A model generated the notes under the pieces. That model was given only the letters and a program-made list of their open reading frames with translations, did not search any database and was not told the DNA's origin. From Myxococcales bacterium (GTDB taxonomy: Bacteria > Myxococcota_A > Polyangia > Nannocystales > Nannocystaceae): a stretch of 64,000 nucleotides of DNA. The stretch is from NCBI GenBank assembly GCA_020633315.1, contig JACKDV010000004.1, positions 124,001-188,000 of the forward strand, given 5' to 3'. A program made the position numbers and the translations under genes. Numbering within the stretch: the stretch's first letter is position 1; each line of letters opens with the position of its first letter. Below are positions 40,338-49,998 of this stretch, in pieces.

Positions 40338-41120
40338 GTGCCCGGCCCCGACGACGCCATCGCGCTCGAGCACGTGAGCAAGTCGTTCGGGACCCACAAG
40401 GTCCTCGACGACGTGAGCCTCACCGTCAAGAAGGGCTCGATCACCGTGCTGCTGGGGCCCTCGGGCACGGGCAAGTCGGTGCTGCTGCGGATCCTGGTGG
40501 GCCTGCTGCGCCCCGACGCGGGGCGGGTGTTCGTGGGCGACGAGGACATCGCCGCGCTCGACGAGCGACGCAGCCGCGACCGTCGCCGCCTGTTCCGGGT
40601 GCGCCGAAAGTTCGGCATGTTGTTCCAGGACGGCGCGCTGTTCGACGACATGGACGTGGGCGCCAACGTGGCCTTCCCCATGCGCATGCACACCTCGATG
40701 AGCGAGGAGGAGATCCGGGCCAAGGTCACCGACAAGCTCGCGCGGGTGGGCCTGCCCGGGGCGGAGGGCAAGTTCCCCTCCGAGCTCAGCGGCGGCATGC
40801 GCAAGCGCGTGGCCTTCGCCCGGGCCATCGCGCTCGAGCCCGAGATCGTGCTGTGCGACGAGCCGAGCTCGGGCCTCGACCCCGTGATGTCGGCCACCCT
40901 CGACGAGCTCATCATGGAGATGCACCGCACCCTCGGCATCTCGTTCATCGTCATCTCCCACGACACGGCGGAGGCCCGCACCATCGCCGATACCATCGGC
41001 ATGCTGGCGGGCGGCAAGCTGGTCGCCTACGGGCCCAAGGACGAGCTCGAGCGCGACTGCCACCCCGCCCTGCGCCAGTTCTTCGATCGGGCCACCGAGG
41101 GCCCCATCCAGGTCGTCTGA
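40338..41120 (+). CDS. mlaF: ABC transporter ATPase of the MlaF/Ttg2A type
   Basis: A 260-residue ATPase. Walker A GPSGTGKSV, Q-loop MLFQDGALFDDMDV, signature LSGGMRKRVAFARAI, Walker B IVLCDEPSSGLDP and switch His in VISHDTAEA are all intact. The FQDGALFDDM wording and the C-terminal Phe-rich tail are typical of MlaF, which drives phospholipid transport between membranes. It starts at GTG and is followed after one base by an MCE gene. The permease MlaE is not adjacent and must be elsewhere or absent. Confidence 0.93.
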   Translation: MPGPDDAIALEHVSKSFGTHKVLDDVSLTVKKGSITVLLGPSGTGKSVLLRILVGLLRPDAGRVFVGDEDIAALDERRSRDRRRLFRVRRKFGMLFQDGALFDDMDVGANVAFPMRMHTSMSEEEIRAKVTDKLARVGLPGAEGKFPSELSGGMRKRVAFARAIALEPEIVLCDEPSSGLDPVMSATLDELIMEMHRTLGISFIVISHDTAEARTIADTIGMLAGGKLVAYGPKDELERDCHPALRQFFDRATEGPIQVV

Positions 41121-41121
41121 C

Positions 41122-42159
41122 ATGAACCGAACCCACATCGGCCTGGGCATCTTCGTGCTGGGCACCCTGGCCCTGCTGGTCTGGCTCGCGCAGAGCATCG
41201 GCGCGCTCGGCAGCGGCGGGGGCGAGCGCTACGAGCTCCGCCTCGACCACGCGGCCGGGCTGGTGGCCAACAACGCGGTGAAGATCGCCGGGGTCGAGGT
41301 CGGCCGCGTGGAGGAGATCGGGGTCGACCACGACGTGGCCGTGCTCACCCTGCGCATCGACCCCGAGATCGTGCTGCACCAGGACGCCACCGCGATCGTG
41401 CGGGCCAAGAGCCTGCTCGGCGAGAAGTACCTGCAGATCGAGCCGGGGGAGCGCGACGGTCCCGTGCTCGAGCCGGGCGGCCTCATCCAGAACGTGCAGA
41501 CCCACTTCGAGGTCGACCAGGTGCTCAACGCCCTCGAGCCGCTGCTGGGCGGCGAGGACTCCATCGCCGGCGTGCTGGGGCCGCTGGCCGAGCGCTTGGG
41601 CGCGCTGATGGACGACGCCACCGGCAAGGACGGCAGCCCCCCCATCATCACCCGCGCCGAGATCGACCAGATGGTCGACGACCTCGAGGTCACCACCGCC
41701 ACCGTGCGCCGCATCGCGACCGACAACGAGGAAGACCTGCGGGCCATCGTCGAGGGCACCCGCGCGCTGGTCGAGGACGCCCGCATCGAGCGGATGCTGG
41801 CGCGGGCCGACCGCATCAGCGCCACCGTGGACGAGCGCCTGCCCGCCCTGCTCGAGCGCAGCGAGGCCGCGCTGGCCGAGCTCGAGGAGCTCGCCGCGAT
41901 CGTCGACGACGACCGGGCCAAGAAGATCGGCACCATCATCGACGACACCACGGTGGCGATGGCCAACCTCCGCAAGATCAGCGGCGACATGAAGGACCTG
42001 GGCACGGGCGTGGAGTCGCTGGTGGAGGACCTGGGCACCCTGGCCCGCCGCGCCCTGGCCCTCGACGGCGCGACCATCCGCCAGTTCCTGCAGAAGGAAG
42101 GCGTGAAGGTCTACTTCGGCAACAAGCGCGAGGCCGTCAAGGCGCTCGGCGAGGAGTAG
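41122..42159 (+). CDS. mlaD: MCE-family substrate-binding protein, MlaD-like
   Basis: A 345-residue protein with one N-terminal transmembrane helix (IGLGIFVLGTLALLVWLAQ) and an MCE domain at about 35-125 (AAGLVANNAVKIAGVEVGRVEEI; KSLLGEKYLQIEPGE). The remaining 200 residues are mainly helical with heptad-like spacing and probably extend the hexameric MCE channel, as in larger MCE proteins. It is longer than E. coli MlaD (183 residues). ATG is one base after the mlaF stop. Together they suggest a retrograde or anterograde lipid transporter across the periplasm. Confidence 0.9.
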   Translation: MNRTHIGLGIFVLGTLALLVWLAQSIGALGSGGGERYELRLDHAAGLVANNAVKIAGVEVGRVEEIGVDHDVAVLTLRIDPEIVLHQDATAIVRAKSLLGEKYLQIEPGERDGPVLEPGGLIQNVQTHFEVDQVLNALEPLLGGEDSIAGVLGPLAERLGALMDDATGKDGSPPIITRAEIDQMVDDLEVTTATVRRIATDNEEDLRAIVEGTRALVEDARIERMLARADRISATVDERLPALLERSEAALAELEELAAIVDDDRAKKIGTIIDDTTVAMANLRKISGDMKDLGTGVESLVEDLGTLARRALALDGATIRQFLQKEGVKVYFGNKREAVKALGEE

Positions 42160-42172
42160 GCGGCCGCCGCCC

Positions 42173-43273
42173 TCAGCCGCGCGGGAAGCCGGTGACGCAG
42201 TCGGTCAGCGGGCCCGTGATGCCGGTGAGCCCGGGCGGGCCGCCGCCGGGAGGCGCGGGGCCGACCACCAGCACCGGCGACGGGGCCAGCGTGACGGGAT
42301 CCACCTCGAGCAGCTCGGCGTCGAGGGTGAGCACGTAGAGCCGCGAGACCCCGTCGTCGAAGAGCACCCCGCCCAGGGCATGGATCCCGTAGGTCCCCAC
42401 CGCCCCCAGCACATTGCCGGTGCCGGTGGTGTAGTCGAACTCGTAGACGGTGCCCGAGTCGATCGCGAAGCCGGGGTTGTCGACCACCGCCCCCATCGCG
42501 TCGATGCCCGGCGCCATGTCGTCGATGTCGGGGGCCACCGCGACCATCAGGTCGGTGATCACCTCGTAGGAGAAGTCGCCGCCGAGGAAGTCGCCGGTGA
42601 AGCGCAGCAGGCGGTTGCCCTCGGCGGTGGAGCTGTGCACCCCCGTGTCCATCAGGTACACGCGGCCGTCGCAATCGGTGTAGAGCCCCTCGATGAACAG
42701 CCCGTCGTCCATGTCGCCGAGCACGTCGACCGCGACGTCGCTGGCCATCGTGGGTGGCGCGGGCAGGTGGTAGAGCTGGGTCTGGCCCGAGAGCCCGCGC
42801 GCCCCGAGCAGCGAGCCGTCGTCCAGCATGGTGATCGCGTTGAAGGTGATCGTCCCGCCCACGTCGTAGATCAGCGGGGGCACGTTGGAGATCGTGCTCG
42901 TCACGAGCTGGGCCACCGTGCCGTCGGCGGGGTCGAGCTCGATGTAGACGATGAGATCGTCGATCGTGTACCAGAGCTGGGGCTCGGGCAGCGGGCGAGG
43001 CGGCGGCGCGTCGGGGACGTTGCCCACGTCGAACACGTTGCCGTCGCTGCCCGCGGTGGTGTCGGCCGCGCTGCTCGACGAGCCGGTGCCCATCGAGGTG
43101 GTGGCATCGGGCATGCCGACCGTGGTCCCCGAGTCGCCGGCCGAGGTCGGCATCGCGGTGGTCAGCGGCAGGTCGTCGGCCGCCTCCGAGTCCTCGCTCT
43201 CGGACGAGCCGGAGCTGCAGGCCGCCACGAGCGCGAGACCTAGGACGAGCGGCGTACGCATCACGCCCATCAT
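42173..43273 (-). CDS. Lipoprotein with propeller-like repeats
   Basis: A 366-residue lipoprotein. The lipobox is VAAC (Cys19 from ATG 43273; a second ATG at 43261 is equally plausible). A Ser/Thr/Asp/Gly-rich linker of about 60 residues follows. The main domain has repeated beta motifs (LWYTIDDLIVYIELDPADG, ITMLDDGSLLGARG, VYLMDTGVHSST, RLYVLTLDAELLEVDP) suggesting a beta-propeller. No catalytic motif was recognised. It converges on mlaD with 13 bp between, and no terminator is visible. Confidence 0.78.
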   Translation of the reverse strand: MMGVMRTPLVLGLALVAACSSGSSESEDSEAADDLPLTTAMPTSAGDSGTTVGMPDATTSMGTGSSSSAADTTAGSDGNVFDVGNVPDAPPPRPLPEPQLWYTIDDLIVYIELDPADGTVAQLVTSTISNVPPLIYDVGGTITFNAITMLDDGSLLGARGLSGQTQLYHLPAPPTMASDVAVDVLGDMDDGLFIEGLYTDCDGRVYLMDTGVHSSTAEGNRLLRFTGDFLGGDFSYEVITDLMVAVAPDIDDMAPGIDAMGAVVDNPGFAIDSGTVYEFDYTTGTGNVLGAVGTYGIHALGGVLFDDGVSRLYVLTLDAELLEVDPVTLAPSPVLVVGPAPPGGGPPGLTGITGPLTDCVTGFPRG

Positions 43274-43306
43274 AGCCGAGCGAGAGCCACCCCCGGCTCG
43301 CCGAGC

Positions 43307-44068
43307 TCAGGGAGCCGGCTGCGGCGCGGCCTTCGGGTCCCAGTAGACCTGCTCGATCCGGCCCCGGCGGGCGAGCTGCTCGGCCCTCTCCTTGGTGACC
43401 AGCTCGAAGTCCTCGTCGGGGCAGCGGCGCTGCGAGGTGGCGAAGCTCCACCCCGAGGGCAGGCTGCAGTGCAGCGTGCAGGTCTCCTCGGGCATGTTCC
43501 AGCAGCGGGTGTCGGGGGACTCGATCACGGCGGAGAAGGGGCCGCCTTGCGAGAACCCGCCGATCGCCGTCTCGTCGTCGATGCTCACCACCAGGAGCGG
43601 GCCATGGTCGGTGACGAGGTGGGCGATCGTGTCCGCTCCCTTGCGCAGCACGAACACCTGGTTGGGGTGGCCGGGGTGCATGACCTCCACCTCGTGGTCG
43701 GGAAAGCAGGCCTCCACCGTGGAGGCCTCGAGCCGAGGGAGCAACGCCAGGGCCGCCACGACCTCCTCGAACGAGGCGGGGCCGAGCACCGGCAGCACGG
43801 GCTCCGCGGGGGCCTCGACCTCGGCGCTCGCCTTCGTCTCCACCTCGGCGCCCCGCGCCTCGACCTCGGCGCTCGCCTCCGCCTCGACCTCGGCGCTCGC
43901 CTTCGCCGTCGACACCGCGGCCGTCTTGCTCGCCTCCGCATCGGCCGGGCGCTCGGCCGCCGCCACCTTCGACTCGGCCCCATCGGCACGCCTGCCGGAG
44001 CCCGGATCGCAGGCCACCACCGCCACGAGCGCGAGGGCCCACCAGCTGCTCATCGAACGGACTCGCAT
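43307..44068 (-). CDS. Lipoprotein with Ala/Glu repeat linker
   Basis: A 253-residue lipoprotein. Signal peptide MRVRSMSSWWALALVAVVAC with lipobox at Cys20. Residues about 35-90 are a low-complexity repeat of the ASAEVEA type. The C-terminal globular part (about 95-250) includes Cys residues (VEACFPDHEVEV, CWNMPEETCTLHC, QRRCPDEDF). Function unknown. It starts 71 bp downstream of the polymerase-like gene on the same strand. Confidence 0.78.
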   Translation of the reverse strand: MRVRSMSSWWALALVAVVACDPGSGRRADGAESKVAAAERPADAEASKTAAVSTAKASAEVEAEASAEVEARGAEVETKASAEVEAPAEPVLPVLGPASFEEVVAALALLPRLEASTVEACFPDHEVEVMHPGHPNQVFVLRKGADTIAHLVTDHGPLLVVSIDDETAIGGFSQGGPFSAVIESPDTRCWNMPEETCTLHCSLPSGWSFATSQRRCPDEDFELVTKERAEQLARRGRIEQVYWDPKAAPQPAP

Positions 44069-44139
44069 GCTCCCTCCTTCATCGGGGCCACCACGCTACC
44101 ACCCGCACCCCGGCCATGGAGCCCCGGCTCGGCGCGGGC

Positions 44140-45591
44140 TCAGACCGTTCGCGCCGGGCCCCGGGCCGTCGCCGCGACCGGGCGCGCGTTCTTGCCGTAC
44201 TTGCGGTTGAGGTGCTGCAGGTAGCCCGTGAGGCAGCCGGCGTAGACGAAGGGCACGATCGTGAACGACGAGTTGGGCAGCAGGTCGGCCGCGTTGATCG
44301 CATGGGTCAGGACCATCGCCCCCAGGACGAGCTGATCCTGTGGATCGTGGACGCGCCGGATGAAGCGCGCGCCCCACAGGATCGGCAGCCCCACCAGCCA
44401 GAACCACCCGATCGCGCCCACCGCCCCGCGCACGCTGTAGTGGATGGCCCACTCGCCGTCGGTCACCGAGATGTCCTGCCCGGTGTCGGGGTCGTACTTG
44501 CGGTTGCGGCCGTAGGAGCCCCAGCCGAACCAGGGCTTCTCCTGGGTGTGCTCGAGCAGGATGTTCTCGTTGTCGAAGCGGAAGGCCAGCGACGCGGCGC
44601 GATCGGGCCCCACCTTCTCGGTGGCGAACTGCACGATCTCGTCGGCGGGAAACCATCCCTTGGCGCGGGTGATGGGGAAGGAGAGGAACACCAGCCCCAG
44701 CACCAGGCCGATGCGCGCCTGGGTGCGCGCCTTCATGAACCACAGCACCGGGATCACGGCGGCCGCGTAGACCACCACCGCCACGTTGCGCGACACGGCC
44801 AGCGCGAACAGGATGGCGAGCGCGGCGAGGCCGGCCGGGATCATCGGCGTGATCTTGTGCTTGAGCCGGGCCAGGGTGATCGCGCCGCACAGGCCGACGA
44901 ACTCGAACATCGCCACGCCCAGGCCGCTCTTCATCATGATGACCGGCTTGTAGCCGTCGCCGCGCACGTTGTGGGCGAAGTTGAGGGCGTAGTAGCCGTA
45001 GACCTGGCGGTGGAGCTGGGGGCTCATCATGCCCTCCCACAGCATCAGCGGCACGTAGACCAGGCAGGCGAACACGAAGCTCTTGAGGAACACGATGGCG
45101 TCGTCGCGGCTCTGCACCAGCATCTGCCCCGCGCCCATCGGCATCACGTACTTGAAGAAGTCCTGGATCGTCATCGCGATGAACTCCTTCTTGGGCAGCG
45201 GCTCGATGTTCACCACGGGGAAGCGCGGGCCGCCCTCCCAGGCGAGCTGGCCGCCGTAGGTGAAGCTCTCGGGGTTGGTCATCGCCGTCCCCACGTTGCC
45301 CACCGCGAAGAAGAAGAAGAACAGCTGCATGCCCCGCAGCAGGCGCATGCGATCGCGTCGCTCCTTGGACGTGAGGTACAGGCCGACGAAGGCGCACAGC
45401 CCCACCAGCACGTGCTTGTCGATCGCGGGCAGGATCGGCAGGTCGAAGCTGACCAGCTCGGGCAGCCACATCGTCCCCCAGATCACCGCGATGAAGCCGG
45501 CCTTGCGCGGCTCCTTCTGCGAGAACAGGATCGCCGAGATCGGGATCCACAGATAGAAGACCAGGAAGGCGACTGGACCGGGACTCGGCAC
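44140..45591 (-). CDS. Wzy/WaaL-type O-antigen polymerase or ligase-like membrane protein
   Basis: A 483-residue integral membrane protein with some ten hydrophobic helices. A large loop before the last helices carries NENILLEHTQEKPWFGWGSYGRN, typical of the Wzy_C/O-antigen ligase family, where this loop binds polyprenyl-linked sugar. GTG at 45591 is preceded by GGGAG and is preferred over the longer frame opening at a TTG. It is the last gene of a four-gene minus-strand unit (GT4, GT2, methyltransferase, this gene). Predicted role: polymerising or ligating an extracellular polysaccharide. Confidence 0.83.
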   Translation of the reverse strand: MPSPGPVAFLVFYLWIPISAILFSQKEPRKAGFIAVIWGTMWLPELVSFDLPILPAIDKHVLVGLCAFVGLYLTSKERRDRMRLLRGMQLFFFFFAVGNVGTAMTNPESFTYGGQLAWEGGPRFPVVNIEPLPKKEFIAMTIQDFFKYVMPMGAGQMLVQSRDDAIVFLKSFVFACLVYVPLMLWEGMMSPQLHRQVYGYYALNFAHNVRGDGYKPVIMMKSGLGVAMFEFVGLCGAITLARLKHKITPMIPAGLAALAILFALAVSRNVAVVVYAAAVIPVLWFMKARTQARIGLVLGLVFLSFPITRAKGWFPADEIVQFATEKVGPDRAASLAFRFDNENILLEHTQEKPWFGWGSYGRNRKYDPDTGQDISVTDGEWAIHYSVRGAVGAIGWFWLVGLPILWGARFIRRVHDPQDQLVLGAMVLTHAINAADLLPNSSFTIVPFVYAGCLTGYLQHLNRKYGKNARPVAATARGPARTV

Positions 45592-45708
45592 GGCGTGCGG
45601 CTCCCATGGTAGTGCACGCCGCCGCCACGCGCCGAGCAAAGCCCCGCGGACCGGGAGCGACGGCGTGGATCCCCGAGATCGCCCCGGCCGCCGCGGGCGC
45701 CCCGGGGC

Positions 45709-46551
45709 TCAGCCCTTGCGGAAGATGAGGATGTTGCCCTGCGAGATCCCCGGAGCGGCCACCTTGTCGAGGTAGAGCGCGTTGGCCTGCTGGAGCGCGC
45801 GCTTGACCGCCGGCACCGGCACCGAGGTGTACAGCTCGGTGAGCTGCCCCGCGAAGCGATCCTCGAGGGTCATGCCCTGCTGCCCCAGGAAGCGCTCGAG
45901 GAAGCCCATGTCGGTCATCCGCACGAGCATCTCGCCGCCGGGCTTCTGGTACCAGCTCTCGATGCCCCGCTCGGTGAGACGACGCGTGGGCTTGGAGCGA
46001 CCGAGCACCGTCTTCACCATGCGCAGCAGCGGCTCGTAGACCTGCACGTGCAGCGAGCGCATGTTGTTCTCCATGATGACCAGCTTGCCGCCCTTCTTGG
46101 TCACCCGGGCCAGCTCGCGCAGCGCCTGCTCGAGGTGGGGGATGTGCATCAGCACGCCCCAGCAGTGCACGTACTCCCACGACTCGTCCTCGAAGGGCAG
46201 GTCGAGCAGGTTGGCCTGACGCACCTCGATCTCGTCGACCATGCCCACCGACTCGAGGTACCTTCGGGCCTGGGCCAGGGCGGCGTCGCTGAAGTCGACC
46301 CCCGTCACCTTGAAGCCATGCCGCGCGAGGCGGACGGCGTGGAAGCAGTAGCCGCAGCCGGCGTCGAGCAGCCGCGCGCCGCGGGGCGCGTGCAGGCGGC
46401 GGGCAATCTCGTCGAAGGCCCGATCGTAGAAGCGGTCCATCTCGGGGGTGAGGTACTGCTCCTCCCACTCCTCGTGGATCTCGTCGCGCTCGAGCACCGT
46501 GTCCGAGACCGCCTTCGTGCTCACGCGGCCCTTGTCATCGCCTTCCGACAT
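45709..46551 (-). CDS. Class I SAM-dependent methyltransferase
   Basis: A 280-residue methyltransferase. The SAM-binding motif I is LLDAGCGYCFHAVRLA, motif post-I is VTGVDFSDAAL, and the acidic/aromatic region WEYVHCWGVLMHIPHLEQAL follows. The pattern is Methyltransf_11/25-like. Context between glycosyltransferases and a polymerase suggests methylation of a sugar or of a lipid-linked intermediate; this is inference. ATG at 46551 is preferred to an upstream TTG. Confidence 0.87.
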   Translation of the reverse strand: MSEGDDKGRVSTKAVSDTVLERDEIHEEWEEQYLTPEMDRFYDRAFDEIARRLHAPRGARLLDAGCGYCFHAVRLARHGFKVTGVDFSDAALAQARRYLESVGMVDEIEVRQANLLDLPFEDESWEYVHCWGVLMHIPHLEQALRELARVTKKGGKLVIMENNMRSLHVQVYEPLLRMVKTVLGRSKPTRRLTERGIESWYQKPGGEMLVRMTDMGFLERFLGQQGMTLEDRFAGQLTELYTSVPVPAVKRALQQANALYLDKVAAPGISQGNILIFRKG

Positions 46552-46720
46552 CGGCGGCAAGCATAGGCGAAAGAGGGGGTCGCCGGGCAGGCCCTGGGCA
46601 CCTGTACGACGCGAGGCGAGGCGGTGAGCTTTGCGAGGATCGGTCCCGAGCCGCGCCGTCGAGGCGTGGGAACGCGCATCCGAGCCCGGCCCCCCGCGAG
46701 CGCGGAAGCCGGGCCCGTGC

Positions 46721-47569
46721 TCAGGTGGCCTGGCGCGAGGTCTCGTCGCGCTCCCAGACCTTCTCCTGCCGCGCGCGCAGCTTTTGGTGGGCGCGCAGCT
46801 TGGAGTAGAACATCACGCCCAGGTAGATCGGCGCGTGGACCCACAGATCGGGGCGGCTGGCGATGATCCGCAGCGAGCGCCCGGCGTCGGTGGTCTCGTT
46901 GCGGAACATCTCGGGGAACTTCTCGCGCAGCTCGTAGGCCCCCGCCCGCACCCGCGTCATCACGTTGGCGATCGCTCGCAGGCTGGAGGGCGGGGTGATG
47001 GTGAAGGTGTGCACCTTGGTGGTGCCGCGCTCGTGGGGCGCGGCCACCAGGCGGGCGAAGCCGTCGTCGGCGATGACGTCGGGGAACTCGCCGAAGCGCT
47101 CGCGGCCGCGGCGGGAGAACGCGTAGAAGCCCGCGCCGATCAGCCCCTCGGTGAAGTAGGGCAGGCTCGTCCACACCTTCACGAACGAGCGCACCAGCGC
47201 GGGGTGCTCGTCGTAGGCCACGATGGCCCGCGGGGCTCCCACCAGGATCGGCGAGTCGTCGGCGAGCAGCTCGGCCACCTCGCGCAGCGCCGCGGTGGAG
47301 ACCACGATGTCGGCGTCGACGTACATCCGCGGGAAGCCCGTGGCGTGGCGATCGCCCAGGTTCAGCGCGCCGATCTTGCTGCCCACCGGGGTCTCGACCA
47401 CCTTCACCGGCTCGCCGAAGGCCCGCGCCCGCTCGGCGGTGTCGTCCTTGCAGCCGTTGGGCACCACGATGATCTCGAATTCGCCGGGCCGGTAGTCCTG
47501 CAGCATGGCCCGCAGGCAGCGCTCGATCACGGCCGACTCGTTGTAGGCGGGGATGACGACGGAGAACAT
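46721..47569 (-). CDS. Family 2 glycosyltransferase
   Basis: A 282-residue GT-A glycosyltransferase. FSVVIPAYNESAVIERCLRAML opens the nucleotide-sugar-binding fold; YVDADIVV is the DxD metal site; the acceptor region IADDGFARLV supplies a likely catalytic Asp pair. No transmembrane helix is obvious. It lies between the GT4 gene (21 bp upstream) and the methyltransferase, in the surface-polysaccharide unit. Sugar specificity is unknown. Confidence 0.9.
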   Translation of the reverse strand: MFSVVIPAYNESAVIERCLRAMLQDYRPGEFEIIVVPNGCKDDTAERARAFGEPVKVVETPVGSKIGALNLGDRHATGFPRMYVDADIVVSTAALREVAELLADDSPILVGAPRAIVAYDEHPALVRSFVKVWTSLPYFTEGLIGAGFYAFSRRGRERFGEFPDVIADDGFARLVAAPHERGTTKVHTFTITPPSSLRAIANVMTRVRAGAYELREKFPEMFRNETTDAGRSLRIIASRPDLWVHAPIYLGVMFYSKLRAHQKLRARQEKVWERDETSRQAT

Positions 47570-47590
47570 CGCGTGACCTCGACTGCCTTG

Positions 47591-48799
47591 CTACTCGGAG
47601 ACCACCCGGCGGATGTGCTCGACGAGCTTGGAGGTCTCGGTGGGGGTGTAGTGCTGGCGTCGCACCGCTTCCTGGCCGCGGCGCCCCATCTCGTCGAGCC
47701 GCTCCACCGGGGTGGCCATCACCCGCTCGATGCCCTCGGCGATGCGGGCGGCCGAGCCCGAGGGGATGAGCCAGCCGTTGTCGCCGTCGACCACCAGCTC
47801 GGGGATGCCGGCGATGTAGGTGGTGAGCACGGGGCGGCACATGGCGAAGGCCTCCATGATCACCATGGGCAGGCCCTCGGCGAAGCTGGGCAGGGCCAGG
47901 GCGCGCGCGGCCAGCAACTCCTCGCGCACCTGCTGCCCGCTGACCCAGCCGGTGATCCGCACCCGGTCGGCCACGCCGCGGCGGGCGATGAGCTCCTCGA
48001 TCTGCGGGCGCATCTCGCCGTCGCCCACCAGCACCAGCTCGGCGTCCACGCCGCGGTCGATGGCGTCGGCGAAGCCCTCGACCAGCAGCAGCTGCCCCTT
48101 CTGCGCCGACAGCCGGCCCACGCACACCAGCGCCTTGCTGGCGGGGTCGATGGGGCGGGCCTGGTCGAAGAACTCGTCGCCCACCGTGCAGTGCACGACC
48201 TTGATCTTGTCCCAGTGCTCGTGGCCCACCCAGCGGCGCAGCTGCCCCGCGCAGAAGTCGGTGATCGCCACCACGAAGGCCGAGTCGGCGATCTTGGGCC
48301 CCAGCGCGAAGCCCCGCGGCGCGTCGAGCTCGTCGGGGCCGTGCACGGTGAACGAGTACGAGGGCCCGCCCATCTCGTGCATGAGCTGGGCCACCGAGGC
48401 GGGGTTGGTGCCGAAGTGCACGTGCACGTGGTCGATGCGGCGGCGCTTCATCTCGTCGTTGAGCACCATCGCCTCGGCCACGTAGACGAGGTGCGTGGGC
48501 AGGCCGCGCTCGCTGCGAAAGCCCAGCTTCACCGCCTTGCGCAGCGCCTTGGCCAGCCCCACCGGGTTCTTGAGCCCCTCGTTGATCGCGGCCCGGGCCC
48601 AGCGGGCGATCGGCTGCTTCAGGACCCGGAAGGTCTGCGACACCTCGCGCTCGTCGTCGGGATCGACGATCTCGTAGGGCGACTCGCGAATGGCGAACCG
48701 AGCCACCTCGCCCGTCTGCCGCTCCACCTCGGTGAGCTCGCGACGAATGAAGGTATGGCTGACCGAGGGATAGGCCGTGGTCAGGTAGGCGACCCGCAT
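47591..48799 (-). CDS. Family 4 glycosyltransferase
   Basis: A 402-residue GT-B glycosyltransferase. The N-terminal half starts MRVAYLTTAYPSVSHTFIRREL, a phrase common to exopolysaccharide GT4 enzymes. The C-terminal half has LVCVGRLSAQKGQLLLVEGF and the sugar-nucleotide motif SFAEGLPMVIMEAFAMCRPV, with the usual E-x7-E. ATG at 48799 is used; longer in-frame extensions are not conserved-looking. It heads the four-gene minus-strand unit and diverges from cysQ over about 220 bp. Confidence 0.92.
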   Translation of the reverse strand: MRVAYLTTAYPSVSHTFIRRELTEVERQTGEVARFAIRESPYEIVDPDDEREVSQTFRVLKQPIARWARAAINEGLKNPVGLAKALRKAVKLGFRSERGLPTHLVYVAEAMVLNDEMKRRRIDHVHVHFGTNPASVAQLMHEMGGPSYSFTVHGPDELDAPRGFALGPKIADSAFVVAITDFCAGQLRRWVGHEHWDKIKVVHCTVGDEFFDQARPIDPASKALVCVGRLSAQKGQLLLVEGFADAIDRGVDAELVLVGDGEMRPQIEELIARRGVADRVRITGWVSGQQVREELLAARALALPSFAEGLPMVIMEAFAMCRPVLTTYIAGIPELVVDGDNGWLIPSGSAARIAEGIERVMATPVERLDEMGRRGQEAVRRQHYTPTETSKLVEHIRRVVSE

Positions 48800-49020
48800 C
48801 TTCGTGTCGTTGTACCGCGGCCCCGGCCGGGGGACAAAACCCACCCGCATCGCCATGCGCTCGGCGAGCACCCGCGCTCGTCGAGCCGCGCGCGAGGTCG
48901 CGCCGCCGGGCCTCGTCACAGCGTGCTCCCGAAGATGTGAGTTTTGGGCCCATCTCGTCGCGGCGCACGGCCGCGCTGCGACGCCCCCGCGGCGGGCTCG
49001 GCCGGGTTACGGTGCCGCCG

Positions 49021-49998
49021 ATGGGTGAGACGAGCTACGAGCGAGAGCTGCAGGCGGCGACCGCCGCCGTGGTGGAGGCCGCCGCGATCTGTCGGTCGAT
49101 CCAGGGCGCGATCGGCCCGGACGTGCTCGAGAAGCGTGACCGCAGCCCGGTGACGGTGGCCGACTACTGCAGCCAGGTGCTGGTGTGCCGGGCGCTGGCC
49201 CGGACCATGCCCCACGATCCCATCGTGGCCGAGGAGGACGCCACCGACCTGCGCCGGCCCGAGCACGCCTCGGTGCTGCAGCGCATGCTCAGCGAGCTCG
49301 CGGGCGCGGGGCTGAGCGGCGAGGCCGAGGTGCTCGAGCTGGTGGGGCGGGGCAACGCAGAGGCCACGCCCTCGCGCATGTGGACCCTCGATCCCATCGA
49401 CGGCACCAAGGGCTTCCTGCGCGGCGAGCAGTATGCGATCGCGCTGGGCCTCATCGTCGACGGCCAGGTGGTGGTGGGCGCCCTGGCCTGCCCCAACCTC
49501 GCCCTCGGCGACGAGCTCGGCAGCGTGCTCACGGCGGTGCGGGGCCAGGGGGCGTTCATGGCCGCGCTGGCCCGGCCCGGCGAGCGCCGGCCGATCCGCG
49601 TCAGCGACCGCTCCGACCCGAGCCAGGCCCGCACCTGCGAGTCGGTGGAATCGGGGCACAGCGCCCACGACGTCTCGGCCGAGGTGGTGCGGCGGCTGGG
49701 CATCGCGGTGGATCCCGTGCGCCTGGACAGCCAGGCCAAGTACGCGGTGGTGGCCCGGGGCGACGCCGAGGCCTACCTACGGCTGCCCACGCGCAAGGAC
49801 TACGAGGAGAAGATCTGGGACCACGCGGCAGGCTGCCTGGTGGTCGAGGAGGCGGGCGGGCGGGTCACCGACGTGCAGGGCCGGCCGCTCGACTTCTCGC
49901 GCGGCCGCACCCTGGCCGGCAACCGCGGCGTGGTGGCGAGCAACGCGGCGGTGCACGACCGCTTCTTGCAGGTGCTCGCCGAGCTCGACGTGCGATGA
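49021..49998 (+). CDS. cysQ: 3'(2'),5'-bisphosphate nucleotidase (PAP phosphatase)
   Basis: A 325-residue Li+-sensitive phosphatase of the inositol monophosphatase superfamily. Metal ligands are in EED (71-73) and DPIDGTKGF (from 124), and the C-terminal WDHAAGCLVVEEAGG is the second signature. The sequence resembles the Hal2/CysQ group, which hydrolyses 3'-phosphoadenosine 5'-phosphate, the by-product of sulfotransfer. The stop overlaps the permease start by four bases (ATGA), so the two are coupled. Its presence beside a sulfotransferase locus is consistent with PAP clearance. Confidence 0.88.
   Translation: MGETSYERELQAATAAVVEAAAICRSIQGAIGPDVLEKRDRSPVTVADYCSQVLVCRALARTMPHDPIVAEEDATDLRRPEHASVLQRMLSELAGAGLSGEAEVLELVGRGNAEATPSRMWTLDPIDGTKGFLRGEQYAIALGLIVDGQVVVGALACPNLALGDELGSVLTAVRGQGAFMAALARPGERRPIRVSDRSDPSQARTCESVESGHSAHDVSAEVVRRLGIAVDPVRLDSQAKYAVVARGDAEAYLRLPTRKDYEEKIWDHAAGCLVVEEAGGRVTDVQGRPLDFSRGRTLAGNRGVVASNAAVHDRFLQVLAELDVR

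Noticed and set aside
46631..48940. 769-codon plus-strand open frame
   Set aside because: Antisense to the GT2 and GT4 genes, with no recognisable protein signal.
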